Origin: Chloroflexota bacterium
GTDB lineage: Bacteria > Chloroflexota > UBA11872
Assembly (NCBI GenBank): GCA_022826485.1
Contig: JAJDUU010000025.1
Location: 113,803-177,802 of the forward strand
Length of the DNA: 64,000 nt
Direction: 5' to 3'
A program made the translations under genes and the position numbers. Shown here one piece after another: positions 35,020 through 43,270 of this stretch. The notes under the pieces were generated by a model that was not told where the DNA came from, ran no database searches, and worked only from the letters and a program-made list of their open reading frames with translations. Within the stretch, counting starts at the first letter, position 1. Each line of letters opens with the position of its first letter.

Positions 35020-36153
35020 ATGGCAACCGATACCTCCAGCGTGGCGCAGGTTCCGCGGCTCACCACCGAGCAGGTCGCCCAGTTCAAGCGCGACGGCTTC
35101 CTGGTCTTGCCGGCAGTGCTCGACCTCGAGCTCTGCCGCCAAACCCGCGAGCAGATGTGGGAGTTGATCGCCGAGCATCGCCCCAGCATGAAGCGGGATG
35201 ACCCCGAGACATGGCTCCCATTCTCCGACGAGGAGCGGGAGGGCTACACGCGGCCCGAGGGCGGCGGCGACCCCTACTTCGGCGGCGGCGGGCACCGGCT
35301 CTACATTCGCAACGGCGCCGAAGAGCTGCTGCTCGACCTGGCGCCGCGCGCCATGTTCGACGTTGCCGAGCAGCTATTGGGCGAGGGTGAGGTCATTTGG
35401 CCGAACGGTCTCGACGAGACCAACACCACCATCGGTCCGGCGCTCCTGACCGAGGACCACATCACCAGCATGGAGGTCCACCTGGGGCCGGAGTCCGACA
35501 AGTGGCTCGGCAAGGCTACGCGCAAGACCGAACAGGTGCGCCTGCCCAAGACCGGTCCCGTGTGGGCGACCGCCCAGGGATCGCGCGGTCTCTATTGCAC
35601 GCTGCCCAACAGTCCGGGCGGCCGCGTCAACAAGTACCCGTACGCCAAGGTCCAGCCGAGCGCCAGGTATCCCTCGGCTCACGCGGCGGAAGGCATGTAT
35701 GAGAGCCGGCGGCGGCTCCAGATCGCGGCCTACTTCGACGACCTGCCGCTTGGCGCCGGCGGCCTCCACCTGTGGCCCGGCAGCCATCAGCGGATTTGGG
35801 ACCGGTGGTCCGCGATGCACCGCGGCGACATCCCGTCCAACGACGACTGGCTGAGCCTGAGGCATTCCGCGGGAAAGTTCGACGGCTACGTCACGCCGCC
35901 GATCTCGGAGATCAAGGAAGACACGCCGGTCGTGGACACCCACGGACCTTGCGGCTCGGTGGTCCTCTGGCACGCCAACATGCTGCACATGGCGGGGCAG
36001 AACACGAGCAGCGACATCATCCGTCAGGCCACGATCTACGCCTACGACAAGACCGAGGAATCCCTCCCGGACGAGTTGGCGTTGGCCTACCCGGACGGCG
36101 ACCTGTGGCGCGACTGGTCCGACGAGCTGCGCGCGACCGAAACGGCGAGCTAG
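35020..36153 (+). CDS. Phytanoyl-CoA dioxygenase-like protein, paralogue 1
   Basis: A 377-residue protein of the PhyH-like group. FKRDGFLVLPAVLD near 23-36 is the usual N-terminal signature. The C-terminal half has GGLHLWPGSHQRIW and the distal-ligand block LWHANMLHMAGQNTSSDIIRQ, which supplies His and the 2-oxoglutarate-binding Arg. I cannot point with confidence to the proximal His-x-Asp, so activity is not assured. It differs from the paralogue at 36525-37658 at about 40 of 377 positions with no gaps, so the two arose by a fairly recent duplication. A GGCAGGG ribosome site precedes the ATG. Confidence 0.8.
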   Translation: MATDTSSVAQVPRLTTEQVAQFKRDGFLVLPAVLDLELCRQTREQMWELIAEHRPSMKRDDPETWLPFSDEEREGYTRPEGGGDPYFGGGGHRLYIRNGAEELLLDLAPRAMFDVAEQLLGEGEVIWPNGLDETNTTIGPALLTEDHITSMEVHLGPESDKWLGKATRKTEQVRLPKTGPVWATAQGSRGLYCTLPNSPGGRVNKYPYAKVQPSARYPSAHAAEGMYESRRRLQIAAYFDDLPLGAGGLHLWPGSHQRIWDRWSAMHRGDIPSNDDWLSLRHSAGKFDGYVTPPISEIKEDTPVVDTHGPCGSVVLWHANMLHMAGQNTSSDIIRQATIYAYDKTEESLPDELALAYPDGDLWRDWSDELRATETAS

Positions 36154-36171
36154 ACCTATCGACGTGAGGAC

Positions 36172-36197
36172 GCAGGCCGCCGCCGGCGGTGGCCTGC
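36172..36197 (+). terminator. Inverted repeat after dioxygenase copy 1
   Basis: Arms GCAGGCCGCCGCC and GGCGGTGGCCTGC abut with no loop and pair with one G-T. It starts 18 bp after the stop codon. No T-run follows, so it is a stabilising or weak terminator hairpin at most. The same structure follows copy 2. Confidence 0.5.
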
Positions 36198-36235
36198 GCG
36201 CCGCGCGGTGGTCCAGGTGCCGACGCTGATCTAAT

Positions 36236-36427
36236 CGGCGCGTGAGCGCCGGGCCTACGCGCTCGGCGGCATGGGCTGGTCGGCGCAGGCCTTCACCATC
36301 GACTGGTGTCGCGAGCAGGGCATGGACCTCATCCCCGGCGACGGCTATCTGCGGGCCTGCGTGCCCGCCGTCGTCGGCACCTGGGCCGCGGCCCTGGCTC
36401 GCTTTGGGATCCAGAGCTTCAGCGACA
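36236..36427 (+). pseudogene. Gamma-glutamyltransferase gene fragment
   Basis: About 190 bp that match an internal part of the transferase gene at about 37975-38166. In translation MGWSAQAFTIDWCRE, LIPGDGYL and CVPAVVGTW are shared between the two. The first ~83 codons and everything past the fragment are missing, so it cannot make the enzyme. It runs directly into the leader of dioxygenase copy 2. This shows the original duplicated unit contained the dioxygenase and the transferase, and one transferase then decayed by deletion. Confidence 0.85.
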
Positions 36428-36524
36428 ATGCGCCGGCGCGCCTTGAAGTTGCGCTCCCCAGCCGCACGTCCATAAGTCATAATCAGGCATCCGCCAACTG
36501 GTCTCTCAACGAGGCAGGGATCCC

Positions 36525-37658
36525 ATGGCAACGCCATTCTCCAGCGTGGCGCAAGTTCCGCGGCTCACCACCGAGCAGATCGCCCAGTTCAAGCGCGACG
36601 GTTTACTGGTCTTGCCGGCAGTGCTCGACCCCGAGCTCTGCCGCCAGACCCGCGAGCAGATGTGGGAGCTGATCGCCGAGCATCGACCCAGCATGAAGCG
36701 GGATGACCCTGCGACATGGCTGCCCTTCTCCGATGAGGAGAAGGACGGCTTTCAGCGCCCCCAAGGCGGCGGCGACCCCTACTTCGCCGGCGGCGGCCAC
36801 CGGCTCTACGTCCGCAATGGCGCCGAAGAGCTGCTGCTCGATCTGGCGCCCCGCGCCATGTTCGACATCGCCCAACAGTTGCTGGGCGACGGCGAGGTCG
36901 TGTGGCCCGGCGGCCTGGACGAGACCAACACCACCATCGGTCCGGCCCTCCTGACCGAGGACAACATCTCCACCATGAAGGTCCACCTGGGTCCGGAGGC
37001 CGGGAATTGGCTCGGCCAGGCCACGCGCAAGACCGAGCAGGTGCGCCTGCCCAAGACCGGTCCTGTCTGGGCCACTGGCCAGGGATCACGCGGGCTCTAC
37101 TGCACGCTGCCCAACAGCCGTGGTGGCCGCGTCAACAAATACCGAAACGCCAAGGTCCAGCCCAGCGCCAAGTACCCCTCGGCACACGCGGCCGAGGGCA
37201 TGTACGAGAGCCGGCGGCGACTCTCGATCGCGGCATACTTCGACGACCTGCCGCTCGGCGCCGGCGGCCTGCATCTCTGGCCCGGCAGCCACCAGCGGAT
37301 TTGGGACCGGTGGTCCGCCATGCACCGCGGCGACATCCCGTCCAATGACGACTGTCTGAGCCTGCGGCATTCCGGCGGCAAGTTCGACAGCTACGTCACG
37401 CCGCCGATCTCCGAAATCAAGGAGGACACGCCGGTCGTGGACACCCACGGGCCGTGCGGCTCGGTGGTCCTGTGGCACGCCAACATGCTGCACATGGCGG
37501 GCCAGAACACCACCAGCGACGTGATCCGCCAGGCCACGATCTACGGCTACAACAAGACCGAGGAGTCCCTCCCGGACGAGTTGGCCCTGGCCTACCCGGA
37601 CGGCGACCTGTGGCGCGACTGGTCAGACGAGGTGCGCGCGACTGAAACGGCGAGCTAG
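36525..37658 (+). CDS. Phytanoyl-CoA dioxygenase-like protein, paralogue 2
   Basis: A 377-residue near-twin of the protein encoded at 35020-36153. Most substitutions are conservative; noticeable changes are Trp to Cys near position 286 and clusters around 73-80 and 148-165. The distal block LWHANMLHMAGQNTTSDVIRQ and GGLHLWPGSHQRIW are unchanged, so both copies seem under similar constraint. It lies 69 bp upstream of the intact gamma-glutamyltransferase gene and probably shares a function with it. Confidence 0.8.
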   Translation: MATPFSSVAQVPRLTTEQIAQFKRDGLLVLPAVLDPELCRQTREQMWELIAEHRPSMKRDDPATWLPFSDEEKDGFQRPQGGGDPYFAGGGHRLYVRNGAEELLLDLAPRAMFDIAQQLLGDGEVVWPGGLDETNTTIGPALLTEDNISTMKVHLGPEAGNWLGQATRKTEQVRLPKTGPVWATGQGSRGLYCTLPNSRGGRVNKYRNAKVQPSAKYPSAHAAEGMYESRRRLSIAAYFDDLPLGAGGLHLWPGSHQRIWDRWSAMHRGDIPSNDDCLSLRHSGGKFDSYVTPPISEIKEDTPVVDTHGPCGSVVLWHANMLHMAGQNTTSDVIRQATIYGYNKTEESLPDELALAYPDGDLWRDWSDEVRATETAS

Positions 37659-37676
37659 ACCTATCGACGTGAGGAC

Positions 37677-37702
37677 GCAGGCCGCCGCTGGCGGTGGCCT
37701 GC
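37677..37702 (+). terminator. Inverted repeat after dioxygenase copy 2
   Basis: Arms GCAGGCCGCCGCT and GGCGGTGGCCTGC, matching the hairpin after copy 1 except at one base. It lies between the dioxygenase and transferase genes. No T-run follows. Confidence 0.45.
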
Positions 37703-37727
37703 GTGTCACGCGGTGGTTCCCTAACTC

Positions 37728-39569
37728 GTGACGGTCACGACCTTCCTGGGCGACGAAAGCCCGGCGAAACGCTCGGCGCACGACACGCGCCCCGTGGTGA
37801 TGGGCCGTCGCGGCGTCGTCACATCGGGTCACTACCTGGCCACGGCCGCCGGCTTCCGGATCATGGAGCAGGGCGGCAACGCCATCGACGCAGCCGCGGC
37901 CATGTGCTTCTGCCTCAACCTGCTGGAGCCGCAGAGCAACGGGCTGGCCGGTGAGGTGCCCACGCTCATCTACTCGGCGCGCGAGCGCAAGGTCTACGCG
38001 CTCAGCGGCATGGGCTGGTCGGCGCAAGCCTTTACCATCGACTGGTGCCGCGAGCACGGCATCGACCTGATCCCCGGCGACGGCTATCTGCCGGCCTGCG
38101 TGCCCGCCGTGGTCGGCACCTGGACCGCGGCCCTGGCGCGTTTCGGCACCCTGAGCTTCGGTGAGGTCGCGCAGCCCGCCATCGAGTTGGCCGAGCACGG
38201 CTTCCCCGTCTACCAGGGGCTGCACGACGCGCTGGCCGGCAACGAGGCCAAATACACCGAGATCTACCCCAGCACGGGCGAGGTCTACCTGCCGTCGGGA
38301 CGCGCGCCCGAGGTCGGCGAACTGCATCGCAATCCCGCCTGGGCCGAGACCCTGCGCATCCTCTGCCGCGCCGAGCAGGCGGCTGCCGGACGCGGGCGCG
38401 TGGCCGGCATCGAGGCCGCCCGCGACGCCTTTTACAAGGGTGAGGTCGCCGAGCGCATCGTCGATTTCATCACCGCCAACGCGGTCGAGGACGCCAGCGG
38501 ATCGGCGCACGCCGGCCTGCTGACCTATGAGGACTTCGCCGAGTGGGAGGCGGACTTCGAGGAACCCGTCGGCTTCAACTACCACGGTCTGGACGTCTTC
38601 AAGTGCCCCAGCTGGACCCAGGGCCCGGTGTTCCTGCAACAGCTCGCGCTGCTGGAGGGATTCGACCTGGCGGCGCTGGGCCACAACTCGGCGGATTACC
38701 TGCACACGGTGATCGAGTGCGCCAAGCTCGCCTTCGCCGACCGCGAGGCCTACTACGGCGACCCGAGCTTCGACGACGTGCCGTTCGACCGGCTGCTCTC
38801 CGAGGACTACTCGGCCCAGCGACGCGCGCTGGTCGGCGAGCAGTCGTCGCTCGACATGCGGCCCGGCGACCTGGGGCAGGGCATTCCGGCCTACGCCACC
38901 ATCGACGTGGCCGACGACAACCGGCAAGCGCTCCAACTGGAGGCCCGCGAGGTTCGGGACCTGGGGCTCGGCCATGCCCACCTGGGCGACACCACCCATC
39001 TCGACGCCGTTGACGCCGAGGGCAACATGGTCGCGGCCACGCCCAGCGGCGGATGGTTGGGCACCTCGCCGGTGATCCGCGGGCTCGGGTTTCCGCTGGG
39101 CACGCGCGGCCAGATGTTCTATCTCAATCCGGCCCGCCCCAACGCGCTGGCCCCGCGCAAGCGACCCCGCGCCACCCTCACGCCGTCGCTCGCCATGCGC
39201 GACGGCGAGCCCTACATGGTGTTCGGCACGCCCGGCGGCGACAGCCAGGACCAGTGGACGCTGCAATTCTTCCTCAACCACGCCCACTTCGGCATGAGCC
39301 TGCAGGAAGCGCTGGACGCGCCCACGGTGCACTCGGTCCACTTCCCGTCGTCGTTCTACCCGCGACAGGCCTATCCGGGTCGGGTGGTCGCCGAAGGCCG
39401 CATCGGCAGCGACGTCGTCGCCGAGCTCGAGCGCCGCGGCCACGAGGTCGAGCTGACTGACGACTGGGCCAACGGCAAGCCCATGGCAATCCAATTCGGA
39501 GGTCCCGGCGGCGTCATCGCCGGAGCGGTTTCCGCCAAAGGCGCCATCGGCTACGCCCTGGGCTGGTAA
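37728..39569 (+). CDS. Gamma-glutamyltransferase
   Basis: A 613-residue Ntn-hydrolase of the gamma-glutamyltransferase family, normally made as one chain that self-cleaves. The cleavage and nucleophile Thr lies in LGDTTHLDAVDAEGNMVAATPSG, near residue 423. Other blocks are GVVTSGHYLATAAGFRIMEQGGNAIDAAAA near the N-terminus and TLTPSLAMRDGEPYMVFGTPGGD near 483-505. No signal peptide is present, so it is probably cytoplasmic. It starts with GTG after a duplicated dioxygenase gene and is the intact version of the fragment at 36236-36427. Substrate may be a gamma-glutamyl amide, but this is inference. Confidence 0.85.
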   Translation: MTVTTFLGDESPAKRSAHDTRPVVMGRRGVVTSGHYLATAAGFRIMEQGGNAIDAAAAMCFCLNLLEPQSNGLAGEVPTLIYSARERKVYALSGMGWSAQAFTIDWCREHGIDLIPGDGYLPACVPAVVGTWTAALARFGTLSFGEVAQPAIELAEHGFPVYQGLHDALAGNEAKYTEIYPSTGEVYLPSGRAPEVGELHRNPAWAETLRILCRAEQAAAGRGRVAGIEAARDAFYKGEVAERIVDFITANAVEDASGSAHAGLLTYEDFAEWEADFEEPVGFNYHGLDVFKCPSWTQGPVFLQQLALLEGFDLAALGHNSADYLHTVIECAKLAFADREAYYGDPSFDDVPFDRLLSEDYSAQRRALVGEQSSLDMRPGDLGQGIPAYATIDVADDNRQALQLEAREVRDLGLGHAHLGDTTHLDAVDAEGNMVAATPSGGWLGTSPVIRGLGFPLGTRGQMFYLNPARPNALAPRKRPRATLTPSLAMRDGEPYMVFGTPGGDSQDQWTLQFFLNHAHFGMSLQEALDAPTVHSVHFPSSFYPRQAYPGRVVAEGRIGSDVVAELERRGHEVELTDDWANGKPMAIQFGGPGGVIAGAVSAKGAIGYALGW

Positions 39570-39623
39570 CGGCGCCCGGGTTGTCGGTCCCCTCTCTCAT
39601 TGGAGACCTTTGCGTAACCCCTC

Positions 39624-39650
39624 CGTCATTCCGGCGAAGGCCGGAATCTA
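39624..39650. repeat. Dispersed palindromic repeat, short form
   Basis: Copy reading CGTCATTCCGGCG-AA-GGCCGGAATCTA, just after the transferase gene. The last bases differ from the usual CCAG ending. Confidence 0.85.
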
Positions 39651-39681
39651 GCGAACGCTGAACCGGTTAGCCCACGCGTAG

Positions 39682-39701
39682 GGGCGACGCATGCGTCGCC
39701 C
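39682..39701. repeat. Perfect 20-bp palindrome
   Basis: GGGCGACGCATGCGTCGCCC, a perfect inverted repeat, 31 bp after the neighbouring dispersed repeat. Similar short palindromes are often part of dispersed repeats. No gene is associated with it. Confidence 0.7.
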
Positions 39702-39840
39702 TTGCATCTTTATTTGAAGGTCTCCATTCGGATAGGGATAGGGCGAAGGTGCGGCCAGACGATCTTGGACCGGCGCGAATCGCCCGCGGCCCAATACCTA
39801 ACCACCCGGCGTGGACGCGGCTGCTGCGTCGAAGGCGCGC

Positions 39841-40629
39841 TTAGGCTCCCGCACTCCGCGCAGCCGTCAGCAACTCCAACAGCCGCTCCCGCGCGGCGTG
39901 CTGCATGGCCACCCGCGTGGCCAGCTCGATCTGCCCCGGCGTCTCGGTCGTCATCCCGAATTGCATGCCGCGCGAATACAGGTAGAACGGCAGCGGCCAG
40001 TCGCCGCCGTCCATGTATTCCTGAAACGCCTCCTCGCGCGACCGGTCCTCGCCCACCGAGATTAGACCGCCCTCAACCGGCGACTCGTCCACCTCTGACT
40101 TGCCGGTCACCGGCCCGCGCTCGGCGACGGCCTGGACGATCTCCGGGTGCCACGCGCGGTCCTCGAGGAATGCGTATACGTAGAACCCGTCTTCCTCGGG
40201 GTCTTCGTGGGCATCGATGAAGGCGTCGAACGCGTCGTGCTCAATCATTGCCCGCAGCGTGCGCACCTCGGGAACCTCGTCGCGGTCGTAGGTCCGGTTG
40301 ATGTCGATGCCGTCCGCGTTCTCCCGGGTGCCCAGCGTGCAGCCGGTGGGATTCAGACAGGGAAAGACGCTGAAGGCAATGGCCGGATGCTCGGTCCAAT
40401 GGCGCTGTTCCAGGAATTCCAGCACTGATATGTACCCGGCGGGTTCGTCACCGTGGACGCCGCCGAACAACCCCACGTGCGCCAGCGCCGGCGCCCGCGG
40501 TTCAACGTCCACGCGCAGGAGATCGAGACCCAGCTCGGCCACCGGGTGACGGGTCAGCGTCAGCTGCGGCGCGTCGCACGATGCGACGACCCGCGCCACG
40601 ATCTCGTCATAGTTGGCTGGCGGTTGCAT
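39841..40629 (-). CDS. M14-family zinc carboxypeptidase/deacylase-like protein
   Basis: A 262-residue M14-type metallopeptidase without signal peptide. Zinc ligands are His59 and Glu62 (HGDEPAG) and His141 (DAHED); Asn111-Arg112 (DINR) binds the carboxylate of the substrate, and Glu229 (TTETPG) is the likely general base. The small size suggests the succinylglutamate desuccinylase/aspartoacylase-like end of the family, or gamma-D-glutamyl peptidases. Substrate unknown. The gene is convergent with the transferase gene. Confidence 0.8.
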   Translation of the reverse strand: MQPPANYDEIVARVVASCDAPQLTLTRHPVAELGLDLLRVDVEPRAPALAHVGLFGGVHGDEPAGYISVLEFLEQRHWTEHPAIAFSVFPCLNPTGCTLGTRENADGIDINRTYDRDEVPEVRTLRAMIEHDAFDAFIDAHEDPEEDGFYVYAFLEDRAWHPEIVQAVAERGPVTGKSEVDESPVEGGLISVGEDRSREEAFQEYMDGGDWPLPFYLYSRGMQFGMTTETPGQIELATRVAMQHAARERLLELLTAARSAGA

Positions 40630-40730
40630 GAATTCGCACTGGCGCGGAAGGCCTCGCAGCCTACCTACTGCGACCGCGCGCCTCAGTCACAAATCTGCCA
40701 CTTCGGGAGGCTTGGCTCGGTGTCCGGTGG

Positions 40731-40752
40731 CCCAGGCTGCGTGCAGCCTGGG
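40731..40752. repeat. Hairpin repeat CCCAGGCTGC...GCAGCCTGGG, copy 1
   Basis: Perfect 10-bp arms with a 2-base loop. The same arms with a different loop recur at 57572-57593, and both are followed or preceded by CACCGG-type context, so this is a second dispersed family. Confidence 0.85.
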
Positions 40753-40812
40753 AGACTCGACGGCGGCCGGCCCCACGCTGCACGCAGCGCGGGCCACCGG
40801 ACCTGTCCCCGT

Positions 40813-40841
40813 CCGTCATTCCGGCGGAGGCCGGAATCCAG
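40813..40841. repeat. Dispersed palindromic repeat, short form
   Basis: Copy reading CCGTCATTCCGGCG-GA-GGCCGGAATCCAG. Same family as the copies at 25102 and 57632. Confidence 0.9.
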
Positions 40842-40990
40842 CCGGGGTCGCGGGCGCGTCGGGCGGACCTGGACCCCGGCCCCGCATCGAGTACGCGGCG
40901 GGCTCTTCGCCGGGGTGAGGGGAGAGCGCCAGTTCGATAGGGGACCACGCTGGATCGCGCACCCCAGCCCGACCCTCTGATCGGCACTCG

Positions 40991-41788
40991 CTATTTGGAT
41001 TCCGGCTGCGTCAGCCCAAACCCCGCGCCTTGCGGGTCCAGGAGGAAGGCAAGGCGTCCCGCCATCGGAATGTCCGTCGGCGTCATGGCAACCTGGGCCC
41101 CGCTGGCAACCGCCTTGTGCACCACCGCGTCAACGTCCGTGACCTGGAAGTACACGCTCCAATGCGCCGGGACGCCCCGCTCGCGCAGGTGCTCGGGCAT
41201 GCCCATGACTCCGGCCGCGCCCAGCCCGTCGGCCAGCAGAATGGTGTAGTCACCACCCTCGGCCATCGTCATCGTCTCCGACTCGAGTCCCAGCAGCTGC
41301 GTATAGAACGCGGTGACGGCTTCCGGTTCGTTGGCCAGCAGCTCGCACCAGTGGATCGTGTTCGGCTCGGACTTCACGCCCGCGCCGATGTGGTCCTTGG
41401 CCTGCCACAACGCCACATATGCGCCCGCCGGATCGCTGATGAAGCTCATGCGGCCCGCCTCGAAGACATCGAACGGCGGCGCGCCCACCACGCCTCCCAA
41501 TTCCGGAACCCGAGCCGCAATGGCGTCCACGTCGTCCACGGCCAGATGGATCATCCAATGGGGTGGAATCCCCGCCTGCCGCTGGTCCTCCGGCTGCTCG
41601 TACATGCCGCCCACGAACGCGCCGTCCACCATCGCCATCGTGTAGAAGACCTCGCCCGACTCGTCCATCGGGTTGTCCTGGCAGTTCCACCCGAACAGGT
41701 CCGCATAAAACGCCTTCGCCGCCGCCTGGTCGGTGGTCGACAAATCGACCCAACACGGGGCGCCCTGCGTATGGCTCGTGAACTTCAT
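40991..41788 (-). CDS. Two-domain VOC (glyoxalase/dioxygenase-fold) protein
   Basis: A 265-residue protein with two VOC domains, about 8-130 and 140-260. Each begins with a strand followed by a FYADLFGW- or FYTQLLGLE-type helix-turn and ends with an Asp-Pro-x-Gly-Ala motif (ISDPAGAYVALWQ; LLDPQGAGFGLTQ). His8, His144-type and Glu residues could bind metal. Such tandem-VOC proteins include glyoxalase- and antibiotic-resistance-like enzymes; which one is not clear here. Start MKFTSHTQGAP is the only sensible start. Confidence 0.8.
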   Translation of the reverse strand: MKFTSHTQGAPCWVDLSTTDQAAAKAFYADLFGWNCQDNPMDESGEVFYTMAMVDGAFVGGMYEQPEDQRQAGIPPHWMIHLAVDDVDAIAARVPELGGVVGAPPFDVFEAGRMSFISDPAGAYVALWQAKDHIGAGVKSEPNTIHWCELLANEPEAVTAFYTQLLGLESETMTMAEGGDYTILLADGLGAAGVMGMPEHLRERGVPAHWSVYFQVTDVDAVVHKAVASGAQVAMTPTDIPMAGRLAFLLDPQGAGFGLTQPESK

Positions 41789-41893
41789 TGGGAAACGGTT
41801 CGCTCTCCGTGCAGGCGGCGATCAGTCACTTGGGCGGACTGAGCTTTCGGGCCGGGACGTGAATATCAACGTCAAGCTGGCCCTGGTCATCGA

Positions 41894-42106
41894 TCACCGT
41901 TTCGTCGCGTCCGATCCCGGCATCCGAGGCTTCCAGATCGCCTTGATTTCCAGAAAGTCCTTGTACGTCGCGTCCGGAAGATCGGTCAGAGCTCCCCGCA
42001 GCGACGCCAATGACGGCTTGTCTTCAATTGGGCGCTGGGCGGGCCCAGATCCGCCTTCCGGCTGTACGTTGTAGTCGTCCTCAGAGTCTGGCGTCGGCTT
42101 CTTCAC
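41894..42106 (-). CDS. Small hypothetical protein coupled to a membrane protein
   Basis: A 70-residue hydrophilic protein with no family I recognise. It starts with GTG whose G is the last base of the stop codon of the membrane protein gene upstream, a one-base overlap that implies translational coupling and supports that this small frame is real. Composition is charged, Pro/Asp-rich at the N-terminus, with a helical segment ATYKDFLEIKAIWKPRM at the C-terminus. Function unknown; probably acts with the membrane protein. Confidence 0.5.
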   Translation of the reverse strand: MKKPTPDSEDDYNVQPEGGSGPAQRPIEDKPSLASLRGALTDLPDATYKDFLEIKAIWKPRMPGSDATKR

Positions 42107-42540
42107 TAGCTCGATTCAGCCTTGGCTTCGCGCAGCAACTGCACCGCCGTGACTCCCAGCAGCACGGGCAGCGTGACGTCGATGATGATCCACAGCAGCT
42201 CCGAGCTGTGGGCCGGATCGGCAAACTGCACGCCGAACCAGTTCCACAGCAGCGCCAGGAAGAACGGCACCGAGAAATAGAAGAGGAAGTTCGCTTCCAG
42301 GTACTCCCGGGTCACTGTCTGGTCGGTGAGGCCAGCGCACATGCGCTGCTTGCGCAGGAAGGTCACCACTACCGTGAGCGCCACGCCGATCACCTGCAAG
42401 GGATTCATGACGCTCCAGGCGGCGAGCGAGGCGTCCTCCCACGTCGGGTCGTAGAACTGCGTGACCAGAAAGTGGATGGCCACCATGGCCCCCACGCCAA
42501 ACAGGTAGACGGCGATGAGCCGCTTCAGGTTTGCCACCAT
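42106..42540 (-). CDS. Four-helix membrane protein, unknown function
   Basis: A 144-residue membrane protein with about four hydrophobic helices (near 7-27, 43-63, 84-104, 115-136). I do not recognise a family. The segment EYLEANFLFYFSVPFFLALLWNWFG is distinctive. It is encoded immediately upstream of and overlapping the small hydrophilic protein. No signal peptide or catalytic motif is visible. Confidence 0.6.
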   Translation of the reverse strand: MVANLKRLIAVYLFGVGAMVAIHFLVTQFYDPTWEDASLAAWSVMNPLQVIGVALTVVVTFLRKQRMCAGLTDQTVTREYLEANFLFYFSVPFFLALLWNWFGVQFADPAHSSELLWIIIDVTLPVLLGVTAVQLLREAKAESS

Positions 42541-42661
42541 TGCTCACTCCCAGCATCGGTGAGCGCCCGTGCTCTGCGGCGGATGCACCGCCCCGGGCTT
42601 CGATCCGCCCGCGATTCTTGCACAAGCCGGTGCGGTGATTCACCGGCCATCGTCCAGGGCG

Positions 42662-42706
42662 CGTCATTCCCGCGGAGCCTGTCCCCACGAAGGCGGGGAT
42701 CGAGAA
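42662..42706. repeat. Dispersed palindromic repeat, divergent long form
   Basis: Reads CGTCATTCCCGCGG-AGCCTGTCCCC-ACGAAGGCGGGGATCGAG, a variant with a short middle insertion like the long copies at 3719 and 56182 but a different core. It lies upstream of the membrane pair and downstream of the Nudix gene. Confidence 0.65.
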
Positions 42707-42745
42707 TTCAATCCGCGGCTGCCCTCAGCTAAACGAGCGCGGCGC

Positions 42746-43252
42746 TCAGACTCCAGCATCGATCGGCTCGCCCGGCAGGTCTCCGTCCAACAGCGGCGGC
42801 AGCAACTCCGCGAGGCGGCCGGGGACGAACGTCTCGCCTGATCGCCGCACCTCGTCGGTCGGCCACCAACGATGCTCGCGGAACTCCTCGCGCTCAGGCC
42901 CTTCCATGTGGCGCGCCGTGGTCTCAACGTGATCCGTGCGGGCCAGGAAATAGCGCTCGCGCCAGTCGTACCAGCGCCCGTGCCACTGCGCCACGTGCCG
43001 CCGATGCCAGACGCAGGGACCGACGTGAATGTTGCGAATTCCGGTCTCCTCGGCGCACTCGCGTCTGGCGGCCTGTTCATGGGTCTCGCCTGTCTCCACC
43101 AGCCCGCCGGGCATGTGCCAGAAGGACTCTGGGCCGTGGTCGCAGCCGTCGGTGACGGTCGCCAGGATCAGCAGCACGCGATGCTGCGAATCGAGCAGGA
43201 TCACTCGCGCCGTCGGCCGCACGAATGGGTTGTCGAGGTCGCCGATCGGCAT
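42746..43252 (-). CDS. Nudix hydrolase
   Basis: A 168-residue Nudix-fold hydrolase. The Nudix box is intact at about 50-72: GLVETGETHEQAARRECAEE followed by TGI, which supplies the metal-binding glutamates. It has an additional N-terminal segment RPTARVILLDSQHRVLLI typical of the family. Substrates are usually nucleoside diphosphates linked to another group. Nothing in the neighbourhood specifies the substrate. Start MPIGDLDNPF at 43252. Confidence 0.88.
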   Translation of the reverse strand: MPIGDLDNPFVRPTARVILLDSQHRVLLILATVTDGCDHGPESFWHMPGGLVETGETHEQAARRECAEETGIRNIHVGPCVWHRRHVAQWHGRWYDWRERYFLARTDHVETTARHMEGPEREEFREHRWWPTDEVRRSGETFVPGRLAELLPPLLDGDLPGEPIDAGV

Positions 43253-43270
43253 AGTGCGGCGAACCGGCTT

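Larger units (their letters stand above)
34922..36213 (+). repeat. Tandem duplication, copy 1 (promoter region, dioxygenase gene, hairpin)
   Basis: This segment is homologous along its length to 36426-37718, including the leader (both carry CATAATCAGGCATCCGC), the whole dioxygenase gene without indels, and the 3' hairpin. Homology ends shortly after the hairpin. The boundaries are estimated by eye from where the two leaders and trailers begin and stop matching. Confidence 0.85.
36426..37718 (+). repeat. Tandem duplication, copy 2 (promoter region, dioxygenase gene, hairpin)
   Basis: Second copy of the segment described at 34922-36213. It is followed by the full transferase gene, while copy 1 is followed only by a transferase fragment. 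Boundaries estimated by eye. Confidence 0.85.
40630..40990. other. Repeat-filled 361-bp intergenic region
   Basis: Contains only repeats that I can recognise: a hairpin CCCAGGCTGC-GT-GCAGCCTGGG at 40731-40752, a related half-diverged copy at about 40770-40795, the dispersed palindrome at 40813-40841, and a GGACCTGGACCCC / CGCCGGGGTGAGGGG element after it. The open frames crossing it carry repeat translations, not gene-like sequence. Confidence 0.75.

Noticed and set aside
35374..36537. Open frame of 387 codons on the minus strand over dioxygenase copy 1
   Set aside because: Shadow that mirrors the duplicated gene and has no family-like sequence.
37623..39494. Long open frame (623 codons) on the minus strand over the transferase gene
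   Set aside because: Antisense shadow; the plus-strand protein carries the complete transferase blocks.
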